Assembly: GCF_009569385.1 (NCBI RefSeq)
Contig: NZ_WBOF01000001.1
Coordinates: 1,116,001-1,180,000 of the forward strand
Origin: Streptomyces kaniharaensis
GTDB lineage: Bacteria > Actinomycetota > Actinomycetes > Streptomycetales > Streptomycetaceae
Reading direction: 5' to 3'
DNA: 64,000 nt
The notes below the pieces were generated by a model. That model was given only the letters and a program-made list of their open reading frames with translations, did not search any database and was not told where the DNA came from. Positions 24,211 through 32,482 of the stretch are shown one piece after another. How positions within the stretch are numbered: position 1 is the stretch's first letter; every line of letters begins with the position of its first letter. A program made the translations under genes and the position numbers.

Positions 24211-25380
24211 TCAGCGCCGAGCCGAACTGCCCGCCCCGCGCATCGACTTGGTGATCGTCTTCCACTTCCTCAGTCGGGCCGAGGCCAGCCGGGCGTCCGA
24301 ACGCGAGGCGATCCACTCGTTCTCGCGCTGGAGCTTGCGGTAGCTGTCCCACCGGCGCTGCGGCAGCGTGCCGTCGGTCAGCGCGGCCTGGACGGCGCAG
24401 CCGGGCTCGGTGTGGTGGCCGCAGTCGTGGAAGCGGCACTCCTCGGCCAGCTCCGCGATGTCGGCGAAGGCCAGGTCCACGCCCTCGCCGCCGTAGAGGC
24501 CGACCTCGCGCAGGCCGGGCGTGTCGATCAGCACGCCGCCGCCGGGCAGTGCTGTCAGCTCGCGGGTGGTCGTGGTGTGGCGGCCCTTCTCGTCGACCGT
24601 GCGCGTGGCCTGGACGGTCATCACGTCGGCGCCGGCCAGGGCGTTGGTGAGGGTGGACTTGCCGACGCCGGACTGGCCGATCAGGGCGGTGGTGCCGGGC
24701 GTGCAGGCGCGAAGCACGTCCATGCCCTCGCCGGTCTCGGCGCTGACCACCAGCACGGTGACGCCGGGCGCGACGGCCTCGACGTCTTCGCGGATGAACT
24801 CGGCGTCGTCGACGAGGTCGGCCTTGGTGAGGACGACCACGGGTTCGGCGCCGGACTCCCAGGCCAGGGCGAGGAAGCGTTCGATCCGGCCGAGGTCCGG
24901 GTCGGCCGCGAGCGACGAGGCGATCAGCACGGTGTCGACGTTGGCGGCCAGCACCTGGCCGTCCGAGCGCTTGCCGGCGACCTTGCGGATGATCGCCGTG
25001 GAGCGCGGCAGCAGCGCGGCGACGGCGGCCATCGGCTGGGCGCCGAGGTCCACGGCGGCCCAGTCGCCCGTGCACGGGCAGTTGATCATGTCGGCGTCGC
25101 CGACCGGTCGGGTGTCGAGCCGGACGGTGCGCGGCTCGCCCGTCTCGGGGTCGGCCAGGACGGCGTCGCACCGGCCGCGGTCGACGCGGACGATCCGGGC
25201 CGGGACGAGGCCGGCCTCGGCGAGCGGGGCGAAGTCCTCGGCGAGCGCGGCGGTCCAGCCGTAGCCGGACAGCGCGGAGTCGAGCAGGGAGGAATCGAGC
25301 GAGGAGTCGTAGGAGATCGACAGATCGGAGGAGAACGGCGGAACGGAGGAGAACGACGGAACGGAGGCAGCGTTGAACAA
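24211..25380 (-). CDS. rsgA: Ribosome small-subunit GTPase RsgA (389 aa)
   Basis: Circularly permuted GTPase that checks late 30S subunit maturation. The OB domain is at about 55-120. The G domain appears in permuted order: TKADL (G4) near residue 185, then GQSGVGKST (P-loop) near 237, then DTPGLRE (G3). The zinc motif ECRFHDCGHHTEPGC follows, and a basic tail (LRKWKTITKSMRG) ends the protein. The start is TTG 25380 with GAAGGG 8 nt upstream. The first 37 residues are Ser-rich and built from in-frame 18-bp repeats (SVPSFS/SVPPFS/SDLSIS), an extension beyond the usual length. It sits behind an unusual leader (25436-25521). Confidence 0.94.
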   Translation of the reverse strand: MFNAASVPSFSSVPPFSSDLSISYDSSLDSSLLDSALSGYGWTAALAEDFAPLAEAGLVPARIVRVDRGRCDAVLADPETGEPRTVRLDTRPVGDADMINCPCTGDWAAVDLGAQPMAAVAALLPRSTAIIRKVAGKRSDGQVLAANVDTVLIASSLAADPDLGRIERFLALAWESGAEPVVVLTKADLVDDAEFIREDVEAVAPGVTVLVVSAETGEGMDVLRACTPGTTALIGQSGVGKSTLTNALAGADVMTVQATRTVDEKGRHTTTTRELTALPGGGVLIDTPGLREVGLYGGEGVDLAFADIAELAEECRFHDCGHHTEPGCAVQAALTDGTLPQRRWDSYRKLQRENEWIASRSDARLASARLRKWKTITKSMRGAGSSARR

Positions 25381-25435
25381 CGCAGTGGCCCTTCGGGAAG
25401 AGTGGTCCCGGCGGGCTGCGACTGGCTCGGAAACG

Positions 25436-25507
25436 TCAGCCGGCGGCCGGGAAAAGGAGGTGAACGCGAGTGCTGCCCAAGGCAGCTATCGGGGCGACAA
25501 CGACCAC
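25436..25507 (-). CDS. Leader mini-ORF upstream of rsgA (23 aa)
   Basis: A GTG-started frame (VVVVAPIAALGSTRVHLLFPAAG) ends in TGA 55 nt before the rsgA start. It is preceded, with 5 nt spacing, by AGGAGGTGA, the strongest possible match to the 16S rRNA tail. Its last third encodes the sequence that pairs back to that ribosome binding site. It may work as a regulatory leader rather than as a protein. Translation is inferred only from the ribosome binding site and frame. Confidence 0.5.
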   Translation of the reverse strand: MVVVAPIAALGSTRVHLLFPAAG

Positions 25508-25521
25508 GGGGCTCACCTCCT
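25455..25521 (-). promoter_or_regulatory. SD / anti-SD hairpin in the rsgA leader
   Basis: AGGAGGTGA (25521-25513 on the minus strand) is complementary over 9 bp to TCACCTCCT (25463-25455). The latter, read on into TT, gives TCACCTCCTTT, an 11-nt copy of the 16S rRNA 3' tail. An inner stem GCTGCC-TTG-GGCAGC lies between them. Folding would hide the leader-ORF ribosome binding site. Confidence 0.65.
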
Positions 25522-25572
25522 GCTTTCTTCTCCTCGGGTTGGCCTCAACGGCCCCCGAACCGGACGCGTCAC

Positions 25573-25601
25573 ACGCTAGCCGACCGGTCCGTCTGCGCCA
25601 A
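25573..25601 (-). promoter_or_regulatory. Predicted promoter of the rsgA leader
   Basis: TTGGCG and TAGCGT are separated by 17 bp on the minus strand, about 52 nt before the leader ribosome binding site. The spacing and hexamers fit a vegetative sigma-70-type promoter. Confidence 0.5.
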
Positions 25602-25663
25602 CGGGTTTTTGACCTGCGGAAACGCTGCCCGGATGCGCCGCCAAGAGTGCGACCGCCGTACCC

Positions 25664-26662
25664 TCAGCCGCCGTACCGGTGCTTGAGGTTGGGGTCGTCC
25701 AGCCACCAGGGCCGCATCCCGGCTTCCTCGTCCTCTTCCGGCCGCCCTTCCGCGCGCGCCTGCGCGGCCGCCGCCTCGAAGCGGGCGTCCAGCTCGGCGT
25801 CGACCGCCTTGGTCTCCTCCCGCCCCTGGACCACCATCCGCCGCACCAGCGCGGCCAGGAACGGCAGCCCGACCAGGTCTCCCAGGACCCAGAACGCGTT
25901 GCCGCCCCACGTCTGGTCCTGCGCCAGGCTCGGCCCCCAGGGCCGTCCGAGCGCCACGTAGTAGTGCTCGGCGACCAGGTGGCCGCCGTAGATCAGCACG
26001 ATCCCGAGCCCCGCGTCGAAGATCACCTCGGCGAAGGTGATGAACAGCCCGACCAGGTGCGGGTACTCGTGGCCGACCGGGTCGAGCTGCAGCCGCGGCC
26101 AGAAGTAGGCGAGGCCGAGCAGCACCAGCGCCAGGTGCAGCAGCACGTTCCCGAACGCGCTGGACACCGACTCCTCGTACCAGGGCGTGAAGTACAGCAG
26201 CCACGGCGGCGCCATCAGCAGTGCCGTCGAGACGGCCGGGAACATCAGCACCTTGGACGGCCTGCTGCGCAGCGCCCGCAGGATCCGCTCCCGGCGCCGC
26301 TGCGGCGAGGACTCGACCAGCAGCGAGACGGGCGCGCCGAGCGCCAGCAGCAGCGGGACGACCATCAGCAGCAGCACGACCTGCACGGCGCGGTCGGTGA
26401 ACAGGATCCGGTCGTAGACGCCGAGGCCGGAGCAGGTGGCCCAGATCCAGAGCAGCAGCCCGCCGAGGAAGGCGGCGGTCCGGGACGGCTGCCACGTCTC
26501 GTCCCCGGCGCGGTTGACGGTGCGCACCGCGAGCAGGTACCAGGCGCCGAGCAGCACCGAGAGGGTGAGCACGAGCGGCTCGGCCGTCCACGAGGTGGCG
26601 AGGTCGGACCACTGCCAGGGCGGCGGCCCGCTGTAGCCGAGCGTCTGCACCGCGCCGTCCAT
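25664..26662 (-). CDS. CtaG-type cytochrome c oxidase assembly protein (332 aa)
   Basis: Polytopic membrane protein of the CtaG/caa3-oxidase assembly family, related to copper delivery to oxidase. About seven hydrophobic segments are visible, e.g. LVLTLSVLLGAWYLLAV, AAFLGGLLLWIWATCSGLG and VLLLMVVPLLLALGAPVSLL. Family residues include PPWLLYFTPWYE and HLVGLFITFAEVIFDA. The tail is charged (EGRPEEDEEAGMRPWWLDD). The start at ATG 26662 gives the family-like N-terminus; the frame upstream is low-complexity. Divergent from the RodA/FtsW gene across a repeat-rich operator region. Confidence 0.88.
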   Translation of the reverse strand: MDGAVQTLGYSGPPPWQWSDLATSWTAEPLVLTLSVLLGAWYLLAVRTVNRAGDETWQPSRTAAFLGGLLLWIWATCSGLGVYDRILFTDRAVQVVLLLMVVPLLLALGAPVSLLVESSPQRRRERILRALRSRPSKVLMFPAVSTALLMAPPWLLYFTPWYEESVSSAFGNVLLHLALVLLGLAYFWPRLQLDPVGHEYPHLVGLFITFAEVIFDAGLGIVLIYGGHLVAEHYYVALGRPWGPSLAQDQTWGGNAFWVLGDLVGLPFLAALVRRMVVQGREETKAVDAELDARFEAAAAQARAEGRPEEDEEAGMRPWWLDDPNLKHRYGG

Positions 26663-26822
26663 CCGTCCGCTCACCTCGTTCGCACCGGGCCGCTGCCGCC
26701 CCGCCGCCCGTCCGGGCGTGGGGCCGCGCCGCCGTCCGGGCGGAACGGGCGGCGCCCGGCCATGATGTCCGGTCGGTCGTGGATCACCGGCGCCAGGGCC
26801 CGTCTCTATACCGCGAGCTGAA

Positions 26823-26864
26823 CAAAGCTTTGCCAAGTACGGTCAAAGCTTTGCCCGGGCAAAG
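26823..26864. promoter_or_regulatory. Repeated operator between ctaG and the SEDS gene
   Basis: CAAAGCTTTGCC occurs at 26823-26834 and again at 26844-26855, 21 bp apart (two helical turns). A perfect 16-bp palindrome CTTTGCCCGGGCAAAG (26849-26864) overlaps the second copy. It is AT-richer than the surroundings. The regulator is unknown. Confidence 0.6.
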
Positions 26865-26945
26865 TTCTGGCCCCGGTACCGCGCTCGGTGCAACCGGCGG
26901 AGGAGCACGTTCGTCTGGCAGGATGCACCGTCGGCATAACGCCAC

Positions 26946-28625
26946 GTGGGTGACAACAAGGGGACGACAAGGGTGCAAAGCACTGCACGCGGCGAGGGCC
27001 GCCGGCTCGCAGGCCGCCACCGCAACATCGAGCTGGGCCTGCTGGTCCTCGCGGTGGCCATCTGTCTGGCGGGACACATCGACGCCGACCTGGCGCTGAC
27101 CGGCAAGATGCCGCCCGGCCTGCTGGTGCACGGCCTCTCCCTGGGCGCACTGGCCGGTGCGGCGCACATGGCGGTCCGCCGCTTCGCCCCGTACGCGGAT
27201 CCGCTGATCCTGCCGCTGGGCGTCTTCCTGACGGGTTTCGGGCTGATGCTGCTCGACCGGCTGGACATCTCCTACGCGGCGGCGCACTCGCGGAAGGGGG
27301 ACTACCAGAAGATCCCCGCCGCGCCGCAGCAGCTGATGTGGGTGTACATAGCCGTGGTGGTGTCGCTGGTGGCGGTGGTCGTGCTGATCAAGCACCACCG
27401 GTTCCTCCAGCGCTACGTCTACCTGCTGATGGCGGGGGCACTGATCCTGCTGGCCGCGCCCGCGTTCTTCCCCGGCCGCCCGGAGGACTTCGGTGCCAAG
27501 CGCTGGATCCGCCTGTTCGGACTCTCCTTCGAGCCGGACGAGTTCGTGAAGGTCGCGATCACGATCTTCTTCGCCGGCTATCTGATGGCCTCCCGGGACG
27601 CGCTCGCGCTGGCCGGCCGGAAGATCTGGGGGCTGACCCTGCCGCGCGGCCGGCACGCCGGGCCGGTGCTGGCGATCTGGGTGGTGAGCCTGCTGGTGCT
27701 GGTCTTCGAGCGCGACCTCGGCACCTCGCTGATCTTCTTCGGCGTCTTCGTCGTGATGCTGTACGTGGCGACCGAGCGCACCAGCTGGGTGGTGCTCGGT
27801 CTGTTGATGGCGGTCGGCGGCGCGGCGGTGGTCGGCACCGTGGAGCCGCACGTGCACGGGCGTGTCGAGGCGTGGCTGCACCCGCTCGACATCTACAAGG
27901 AGCACCACGACCCGGCGATCATCTCCGACCAGCCCGCCGAGGCGCTGTTCAGCCTGGGGACGGGGCACCTGACCGGGACGGGCCTGGGCTCGGGGCGGCC
28001 GTGGCTGATCGGCTTCGCCGGGCGCAGCGACTTCGTCTTCACGACGATCGGCGAGGAGCTGGGCCTGGCCGGGGTGACCGCGATCCTGCTGGTCTACCTG
28101 CTGCTGGTGCAGCGCGGGCTTCGCACGGCGGTGGGCCTGACCGACCCGTTCGGCAAGCTGCTGGCCACCGGGCTGTCGACGGCGCTGGCGCTGCAGGTGT
28201 TCGTGGTCGTCGGCGGGGTGAGCGGGCTGGTCCCGCTGACCGGCAAGGCGCTGCCGTTCCTGGCGGCGGGTGGTTCGTCGCTGCTGGCGAACTGGCTGAC
28301 GGTGGCTCTGCTGATCAAGCTGAGCGATTCCGCGGGGCGGACGGCGCTGGAGCCGGCATTGCCGAGTACGGACTTCGCGGCGCCTGCGCCGGCGTCCAAG
28401 CGCGCCGCGGCGCGGCAGGCGGGCCGCCAGGCGCCTTCGGCGGGGCAGCCGGCCGGGCACCCCTCCCCCGAGTCGCAGCCGCAGCCGCAGTCGGCCGAGC
28501 AGCAGATGCCGGGGTACCCGTCGGCGCCCCACCCGGCTGCCGCGCCGGAGGCGTCGGGCCGGCCGCACACGCCGCCGTTCCCGTCCGGGCCGTATCCGCC
28601 CAACCAGAACCCGGCGACCGCCTGA
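26946..28625 (+). CDS. RodA/FtsW/SpoVE (SEDS) cell-wall polymerase (559 aa)
   Basis: SEDS family integral membrane protein, a peptidoglycan glycosyltransferase or lipid II polymerase. About ten to twelve hydrophobic segments; family motifs include GAKRWIRLFGLSFEPDEFVKVA, VFERDLGTSLIFFGVF, DQPAEALFSLGTGHLTGTGLGSGRP and VFTTIGEELGLAG. A 110-residue Pro/Gln/Ala-rich cytoplasmic tail follows residue 450. No penicillin-binding protein gene adjoins it in the window. GTG 26946 is annotated; GTG 26973, with AAGGGG upstream, is an equally good start. Confidence 0.93.
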   Translation: MGDNKGTTRVQSTARGEGRRLAGRHRNIELGLLVLAVAICLAGHIDADLALTGKMPPGLLVHGLSLGALAGAAHMAVRRFAPYADPLILPLGVFLTGFGLMLLDRLDISYAAAHSRKGDYQKIPAAPQQLMWVYIAVVVSLVAVVVLIKHHRFLQRYVYLLMAGALILLAAPAFFPGRPEDFGAKRWIRLFGLSFEPDEFVKVAITIFFAGYLMASRDALALAGRKIWGLTLPRGRHAGPVLAIWVVSLLVLVFERDLGTSLIFFGVFVVMLYVATERTSWVVLGLLMAVGGAAVVGTVEPHVHGRVEAWLHPLDIYKEHHDPAIISDQPAEALFSLGTGHLTGTGLGSGRPWLIGFAGRSDFVFTTIGEELGLAGVTAILLVYLLLVQRGLRTAVGLTDPFGKLLATGLSTALALQVFVVVGGVSGLVPLTGKALPFLAAGGSSLLANWLTVALLIKLSDSAGRTALEPALPSTDFAAPAPASKRAAARQAGRQAPSAGQPAGHPSPESQPQPQSAEQQMPGYPSAPHPAAAPEASGRPHTPPFPSGPYPPNQNPATA

Positions 28626-28644
28626 CGAGCACGGCGAGACGACG

Positions 28645-28684
28645 AGGAGGGCCTCTCCCCCGCATCTGGGGGAGAGGCCCTCCT
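28645..28684. terminator. Bidirectional terminator
   Basis: A 16-bp perfect stem (GGAGGGCCTCTCCCCC and complement), flanked by one more A:T pair, with a 6-nt loop, lies between the convergent SEDS and YihY genes. It overlaps neither. Confidence 0.88.
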
Positions 28685-28688
28685 TCGT

Positions 28689-29990
28689 TCAGTGCTGCTG
28701 CTGGTCCCAGGGCGGCCTGGGCGGGTAGTCGGGCATCGGGTACTCCGGCGGCGGGGCGGTGGGCCGGTCGCTGTCGGGCGGGGGCGGGGTGGGCCGGTGG
28801 TGCGGGCCGCCGCCGCGGGCGGTGAGCCGGCCGCGCAGGTTGTCGGCGGCGAGGACGTCGGCCCAGCGCTCGGGGTACTCGGAGGGGACGTCGTGGTCCT
28901 CGGCGTCCTCCTCGCCCCATTCCTCCTCGGCGCCGTCGGCGAGGCCGAGCTCGCGCGCCCGCCGGGCCCGTTCGACGGCCCGCCGCGCGGCGACCTCGCG
29001 GACCACGGCCGCGGCGGCGGCCTCGTGGGCGCGCTCGTTCTCGGCGCGGGCGTCGGCGGTCTCCAGGGTGGGCCAGCGGCGGTCTATGGCGGCGTTCATG
29101 GCGGCGCCGATCAGGACGGCGAGCGCCACGACGAAGATCCACAGCAGGACGGCCACGGGCGCGGCCAGCGAGCCGTACGCCGAGGGCCCCTCGACCGAGC
29201 TGACCAGGTAGATCCGCAGGGCGACGCTGCAGAAGACCAGCACCACGAGGGCCACCAGGGCGCCCGGGATGTCCTCGCGCCAGGGCGTGGAGACCGGTAC
29301 GGCGAGGTGGTAGAGCGTGGTCAGGGAGACGATCAGCAGCACGATCGCCACCGGCCAGTACGCGGCGCCGACCAGTCCGGCGATGCCGGGCACGGCGTTC
29401 TCGATCAGCCCGGGGCCGGCCATCAGCAGCGGCAGCACCAGCGAGCCGATCACCAGCGCGCCGAGGTAGAGGCCGAGGGACATCAGCCGGGTCTTGACGA
29501 TCCCGCGCTTGCCGTCGAGCCCGTACATGACGGTGATGGTGTCGATGAAGATGTAGAGCGCGCGGGAGCCGGACCACAGGGACAGCAGGAAGCCGATCGA
29601 GATGAGGTCGGGCCGGGTGTGGTCGAACACGTCGTCGAGCAGCGGAACCACGACCTGTTTGATGGACGAGTCCGACAGGACCGTCCCGGAGGCCGAGACG
29701 ATGTCGTGCTTCAGCCGGTCGATGGTGCCGGCGCCGAGGAACTCGTCGAGGTAGCCGAGCGTGCCGGCGAGGCCGAGCAGAAGCGGCGGGATCGACAGCA
29801 GGGTGAAGAAGGCCGCCTCCGCCGCGAGGCCGGTGACCCGGTACTCGACGCAGGTGTTGGTGGTGTCCTTGACCAGCTCCCACGCGGTGCGGCGCCAGGT
29901 CGCCTGCTTGGCCGCGCGCCGGGAGCCCTTGCCCCGGCGCCGGGGCAGCCGCTCGGGGGTCGATCTGCTCGTATCGCCTGCTGCTTCCAC
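28689..29990 (-). CDS. YihY/BrkB-family membrane protein (433 aa)
   Basis: Polytopic membrane protein of the YihY/virulence-factor BrkB family, of unknown transport function. Six hydrophobic segments lie between about residues 45 and 290 (GLAAEAAFFTLLSIPPLLLGLAG, SIGFLLSLWSGSRALYIFIDTI, LGLYLGALVIGSLVLPLLMAG and so on, ending LAAPVAVLLWIFVVALAVLIGAAMNAAI). The 140-residue tail is charged and then proline-rich. GTG 29990 is chosen because there is no in-frame ATG close upstream; no clear ribosome binding site is visible, so the start is uncertain. Confidence 0.9.
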   Translation of the reverse strand: MEAAGDTSRSTPERLPRRRGKGSRRAAKQATWRRTAWELVKDTTNTCVEYRVTGLAAEAAFFTLLSIPPLLLGLAGTLGYLDEFLGAGTIDRLKHDIVSASGTVLSDSSIKQVVVPLLDDVFDHTRPDLISIGFLLSLWSGSRALYIFIDTITVMYGLDGKRGIVKTRLMSLGLYLGALVIGSLVLPLLMAGPGLIENAVPGIAGLVGAAYWPVAIVLLIVSLTTLYHLAVPVSTPWREDIPGALVALVVLVFCSVALRIYLVSSVEGPSAYGSLAAPVAVLLWIFVVALAVLIGAAMNAAIDRRWPTLETADARAENERAHEAAAAAVVREVAARRAVERARRARELGLADGAEEEWGEEDAEDHDVPSEYPERWADVLAADNLRGRLTARGGGPHHRPTPPPPDSDRPTAPPPEYPMPDYPPRPPWDQQQH

Positions 29991-30166
29991 AGGGCTAACG
30001 GTATCGGGCCGGGGCCGTCCGGTTGATCTCCCCGGGGTTCGGGCGTGCAGCGGGGGGCCTGCCGGGGAGCGGCGGGAACGGTTCGGCGTCTCGCCTGACG
30101 AAACCCAGGCGTCCAGGATGCGGACGTTAGTGGACCGCGAGTCGTGCGCCGTGCGAATCTCTTGCC

Positions 30167-30250
30167 ATGCCAAGCGCCGGAACCACCCTAGTTGGTCGAC
30201 TCCACGTCGATCTCCTTCGCGTGTCCAGCGCCATCTGTCCGGTGACCTGA
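30167..30250 (+). CDS. Streptomycete leader peptide upstream of sulfite reductase (27 aa)
   Basis: The short frame MPSAGTTLVG...VT contains RLHVDLLRVSSAIC, which matches the 'putative leader peptide' type often found before sulfur-metabolism genes in Streptomyces. It ends 231 nt before the sulfite reductase start. It uses codons rare in this genome (CTA, GTT, CTT, TGT), suited to translation-rate sensing, and its single Cys codon is close to the end. It probably controls the sulfur operon by attenuation or translation; the mechanism is inferred. The rest of the 490-bp gap shows no other gene. Confidence 0.75.
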   Translation: MPSAGTTLVGRLHVDLLRVSSAICPVT

Positions 30251-30480
30251 GCCCCCTTTCCTGCCCGCCGGCGCGCAGGTGGAGCCCCACCCCGCCGCAC
30301 CACCGCACCCGGCGCGACCCACCTTGCCATCCCCGCCGAAGCGGATGCGCAGGCGCCTGCCCGGCCCCGGTCACTGCTCTCCAGTTCCTGAGAATCAGCA
30401 GGTCACAGCAGCACCGCACCGCCGAGCACGCCTCCGCGACCCACCCGGCGTCAGAGCCACCTGCCCCGAAGGACTTCACC

Positions 30481-32205
30481 ATGGCCACCTCTCCCGAGAC
30501 CGCCGAGCCCACGGCCGACCGCGCCGCCGCGCGCCGCCCCGCCGCGGCTCGCAAGGTGACCCGCCACCGCGGTGAGGGCCAGTGGGGCATGGGCCACTTC
30601 ACCCCGCTGAACGCCAACGAGCAGTTCAAGAAGGACGACGACGGTCTCAACGTGCGGACACGTATTGAGACGATCTACGCGCACCGCGGCTTCGACTCCA
30701 TCGACCCCGCCGACCTGCGCGGCCGGATGCGCTGGTGGGGGCTCTACACCCAGCGCAAGGAGGGCATCGACGGCGGCAAAACCGCGATCCTGGACCCGCA
30801 CGAGCTCGACGCCGAGTACTTCATGCTCCGCGTGCGGATCGACGGCGGCCGGCTCACCGTCGCCCAGGTCAGGGCCATCGCCGAGGTCTCCGAGCAGTAC
30901 GCCCGGGGCACCGCCGACCTGACCGACCGCCAGAACATCCAGTACCACTGGATCCGGATCGAGGACGTCCCCGCGATCTGGCAGAAGCTGGAGGCCGTCG
31001 GCCTGTCCACCACCGAGGCCTGCGGCGACACCCCGCGCGTCATCCTCGGCTCCCCGGTGGCCGGCATCGCCGAGGACGAGATCATCGACGGCACGCCCGC
31101 CATCGAGGAGATCCAGCGCCGCTTCATCGGCAACAAGGACTTCTCCAACCTGCCGCGCAAGTTCAAGTCCGCCGTCTCCGGCTCCCCCCTGCTCGACGTC
31201 GCGCACGAGATCAACGACGTCGCCTTCGTCGGCGTCGTCCACCCCGAGCACGGCCCCGGCTTCGACCTGTGGGTCGGCGGCGGCCTCTCCACCAACCCGC
31301 GGCTCGGCGTGCGCCTGGGCGCCTGGGTCCCGCTGGACGAGGTGGCCGACGTCTACGGCGGCGTCATCGGCATCTTCCGCGACTACGGCTACCGGCGCCT
31401 GCGCAACCGCGCCCGGCTCAAGTTCCTGGTCGCCGACTGGGGCGTGGAGAAGTTCCGCCGGGTGCTGGAGGACGAGTACCTCAAGTACGAGCTGGTCGAC
31501 GGCCCCGCGCCCGCCGAGCCCGCCGCCCGCTGGCGCGACCACGTCGGCGTCCACCGGCAGAAGGACGGCCGGTACTACATCGGCTTCGCGCCGCGCGTCG
31601 GCCGGGTCGACGGCAAGCTGCTCGGCGAGATCGCCGACCTCGCCGCCGCCCACGGCAGCGACCGGCTGCGCACCACCGCCGAGCAGAAGATGCTGATCCT
31701 CGACATCGCCGAGGACCGGGTCGAGTCGGTGGTGGCCGGCCTGGAGGCACTGGACCTGCGCGTCACCCCGTCGCCGTTCCGCCGCGGCACCATGGCCTGC
31801 ACCGGCATCGAGTACTGCAAGCTCGCCATCGTCGAGACCAAGGAGCGCGGCCGCACCCTCATCGACGAGCTGGAGACGCGCCTGCCGGACTTCGCCGAAC
31901 CGCTGACCATCAACATCAACGGCTGCCCGAACGCCTGCGCCCGCATCCAGGTCGCCGACATCGGCCTCAAGGGCCAGCTGGTCACCGACGACAACGGCGA
32001 CCAGGTCGAGGGCTACCAGGTGCACCTGGGCGGAGCGCTGGGCCTGGAGGCCGGCTTCGGCCGCAAGGTCCGCGGCCTCAAGGTCACCAAGGACGGCCTG
32101 CCCGACTACGTCGAGCGCGTCCTGACCCGCTACCAGGCCGACCGCACCGAGGGCGAGCGCTTCGCCCAGTGGGCGGCCCGGGCCAGCGAGGAGCAGCTGT
32201 CGTGA
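30481..32205 (+). CDS. Ferredoxin-dependent sulfite reductase (574 aa)
   Basis: Siroheme/[4Fe-4S] enzyme that reduces sulfite to sulfide. Cluster cysteines are in MACTGIEYCKLA and INGCPNACAR. Two nitrite/sulfite reductase half-domains alternate. Tyr in GLYTQRKEG and Cys in STTEACGDTPR correspond to the pair that forms a covalent link in mycobacterial NirA. The cysHCDN neighbours make sulfite, not nitrite, the substrate. ATG 30481 has AAGGA upstream. Its stop overlaps a mini-ORF linker (32202-32282). Confidence 0.95.
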   Translation: MATSPETAEPTADRAAARRPAAARKVTRHRGEGQWGMGHFTPLNANEQFKKDDDGLNVRTRIETIYAHRGFDSIDPADLRGRMRWWGLYTQRKEGIDGGKTAILDPHELDAEYFMLRVRIDGGRLTVAQVRAIAEVSEQYARGTADLTDRQNIQYHWIRIEDVPAIWQKLEAVGLSTTEACGDTPRVILGSPVAGIAEDEIIDGTPAIEEIQRRFIGNKDFSNLPRKFKSAVSGSPLLDVAHEINDVAFVGVVHPEHGPGFDLWVGGGLSTNPRLGVRLGAWVPLDEVADVYGGVIGIFRDYGYRRLRNRARLKFLVADWGVEKFRRVLEDEYLKYELVDGPAPAEPAARWRDHVGVHRQKDGRYYIGFAPRVGRVDGKLLGEIADLAAAHGSDRLRTTAEQKMLILDIAEDRVESVVAGLEALDLRVTPSPFRRGTMACTGIEYCKLAIVETKERGRTLIDELETRLPDFAEPLTININGCPNACARIQVADIGLKGQLVTDDNGDQVEGYQVHLGGALGLEAGFGRKVRGLKVTKDGLPDYVERVLTRYQADRTEGERFAQWAARASEEQLS

Positions 32206-32282
32206 GCGAGCGAAGCAAGCGAACCGATCGAGAGGGGCGCGTCTCGCGAAGCGGACGCCGAGCGAAGCGAGGTGGGCAGTGA
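32202..32282 (+). repeat. Linker element encoding a 26-aa mini-ORF, copy B
   Basis: 81 nt join sulfite reductase and the zinc-ribbon gene. The frame VSERSKRTDRE...AKRGGQ starts at a GTG overlapping the upstream TGA (GTGA). It ends with a TGA overlapping the downstream GTG (GTGA). Its ends match copy A (10486-10563), and the next gene again begins GTGAGCGAGCG, like a third left end. Confidence 0.8.
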
Positions 32283-32482
32283 GCGAGCGTGCGGCGCCGT
32301 TCTTCTGCCCGTACTGCGGGGACGAGGACCTGCGCCCCTCCGAGGCCGGCCACGGCGCCTGGGAATGCCACGGGTGCCGCCGCGCCTTCCAGTTGAAGTT
32401 TCTCGGTCTGCTGTCACCGGCCAACGGGCGTCCGGCCAACGGGAATCCGACCAACGGGGATACAGAGCATGACGAGCACTGA
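32279..32482 (+). CDS. Small zinc-ribbon protein of the sulfur cluster (67 aa)
   Basis: Short protein with CPYCGDED and CHGCRRAF, a four-Cys zinc ribbon at about residues 10-35. Three in-frame repeats of P-x-N-G type (PANGRPANGNPTNG) follow. It sits between sulfite reductase and cysH and overlaps cysH by 14 nt, so it is part of the operon. A role as an electron-carrier or assembly partner of sulfite reductase is possible but unproven. Start GTG 32279 overlaps the mini-ORF stop. Confidence 0.82.
   Translation: MSERAAPFFCPYCGDEDLRPSEAGHGAWECHGCRRAFQLKFLGLLSPANGRPANGNPTNGDTEHDEH

Noticed and set aside
25470..25961. Plus-strand frame with a perfect ribosome binding site and signal-peptide-like start
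   Set aside because: The ribosome binding site is only the other arm of the inverted repeat. The frame soon enters CtaG-like coding DNA antisense, and both flanking genes point the other way.
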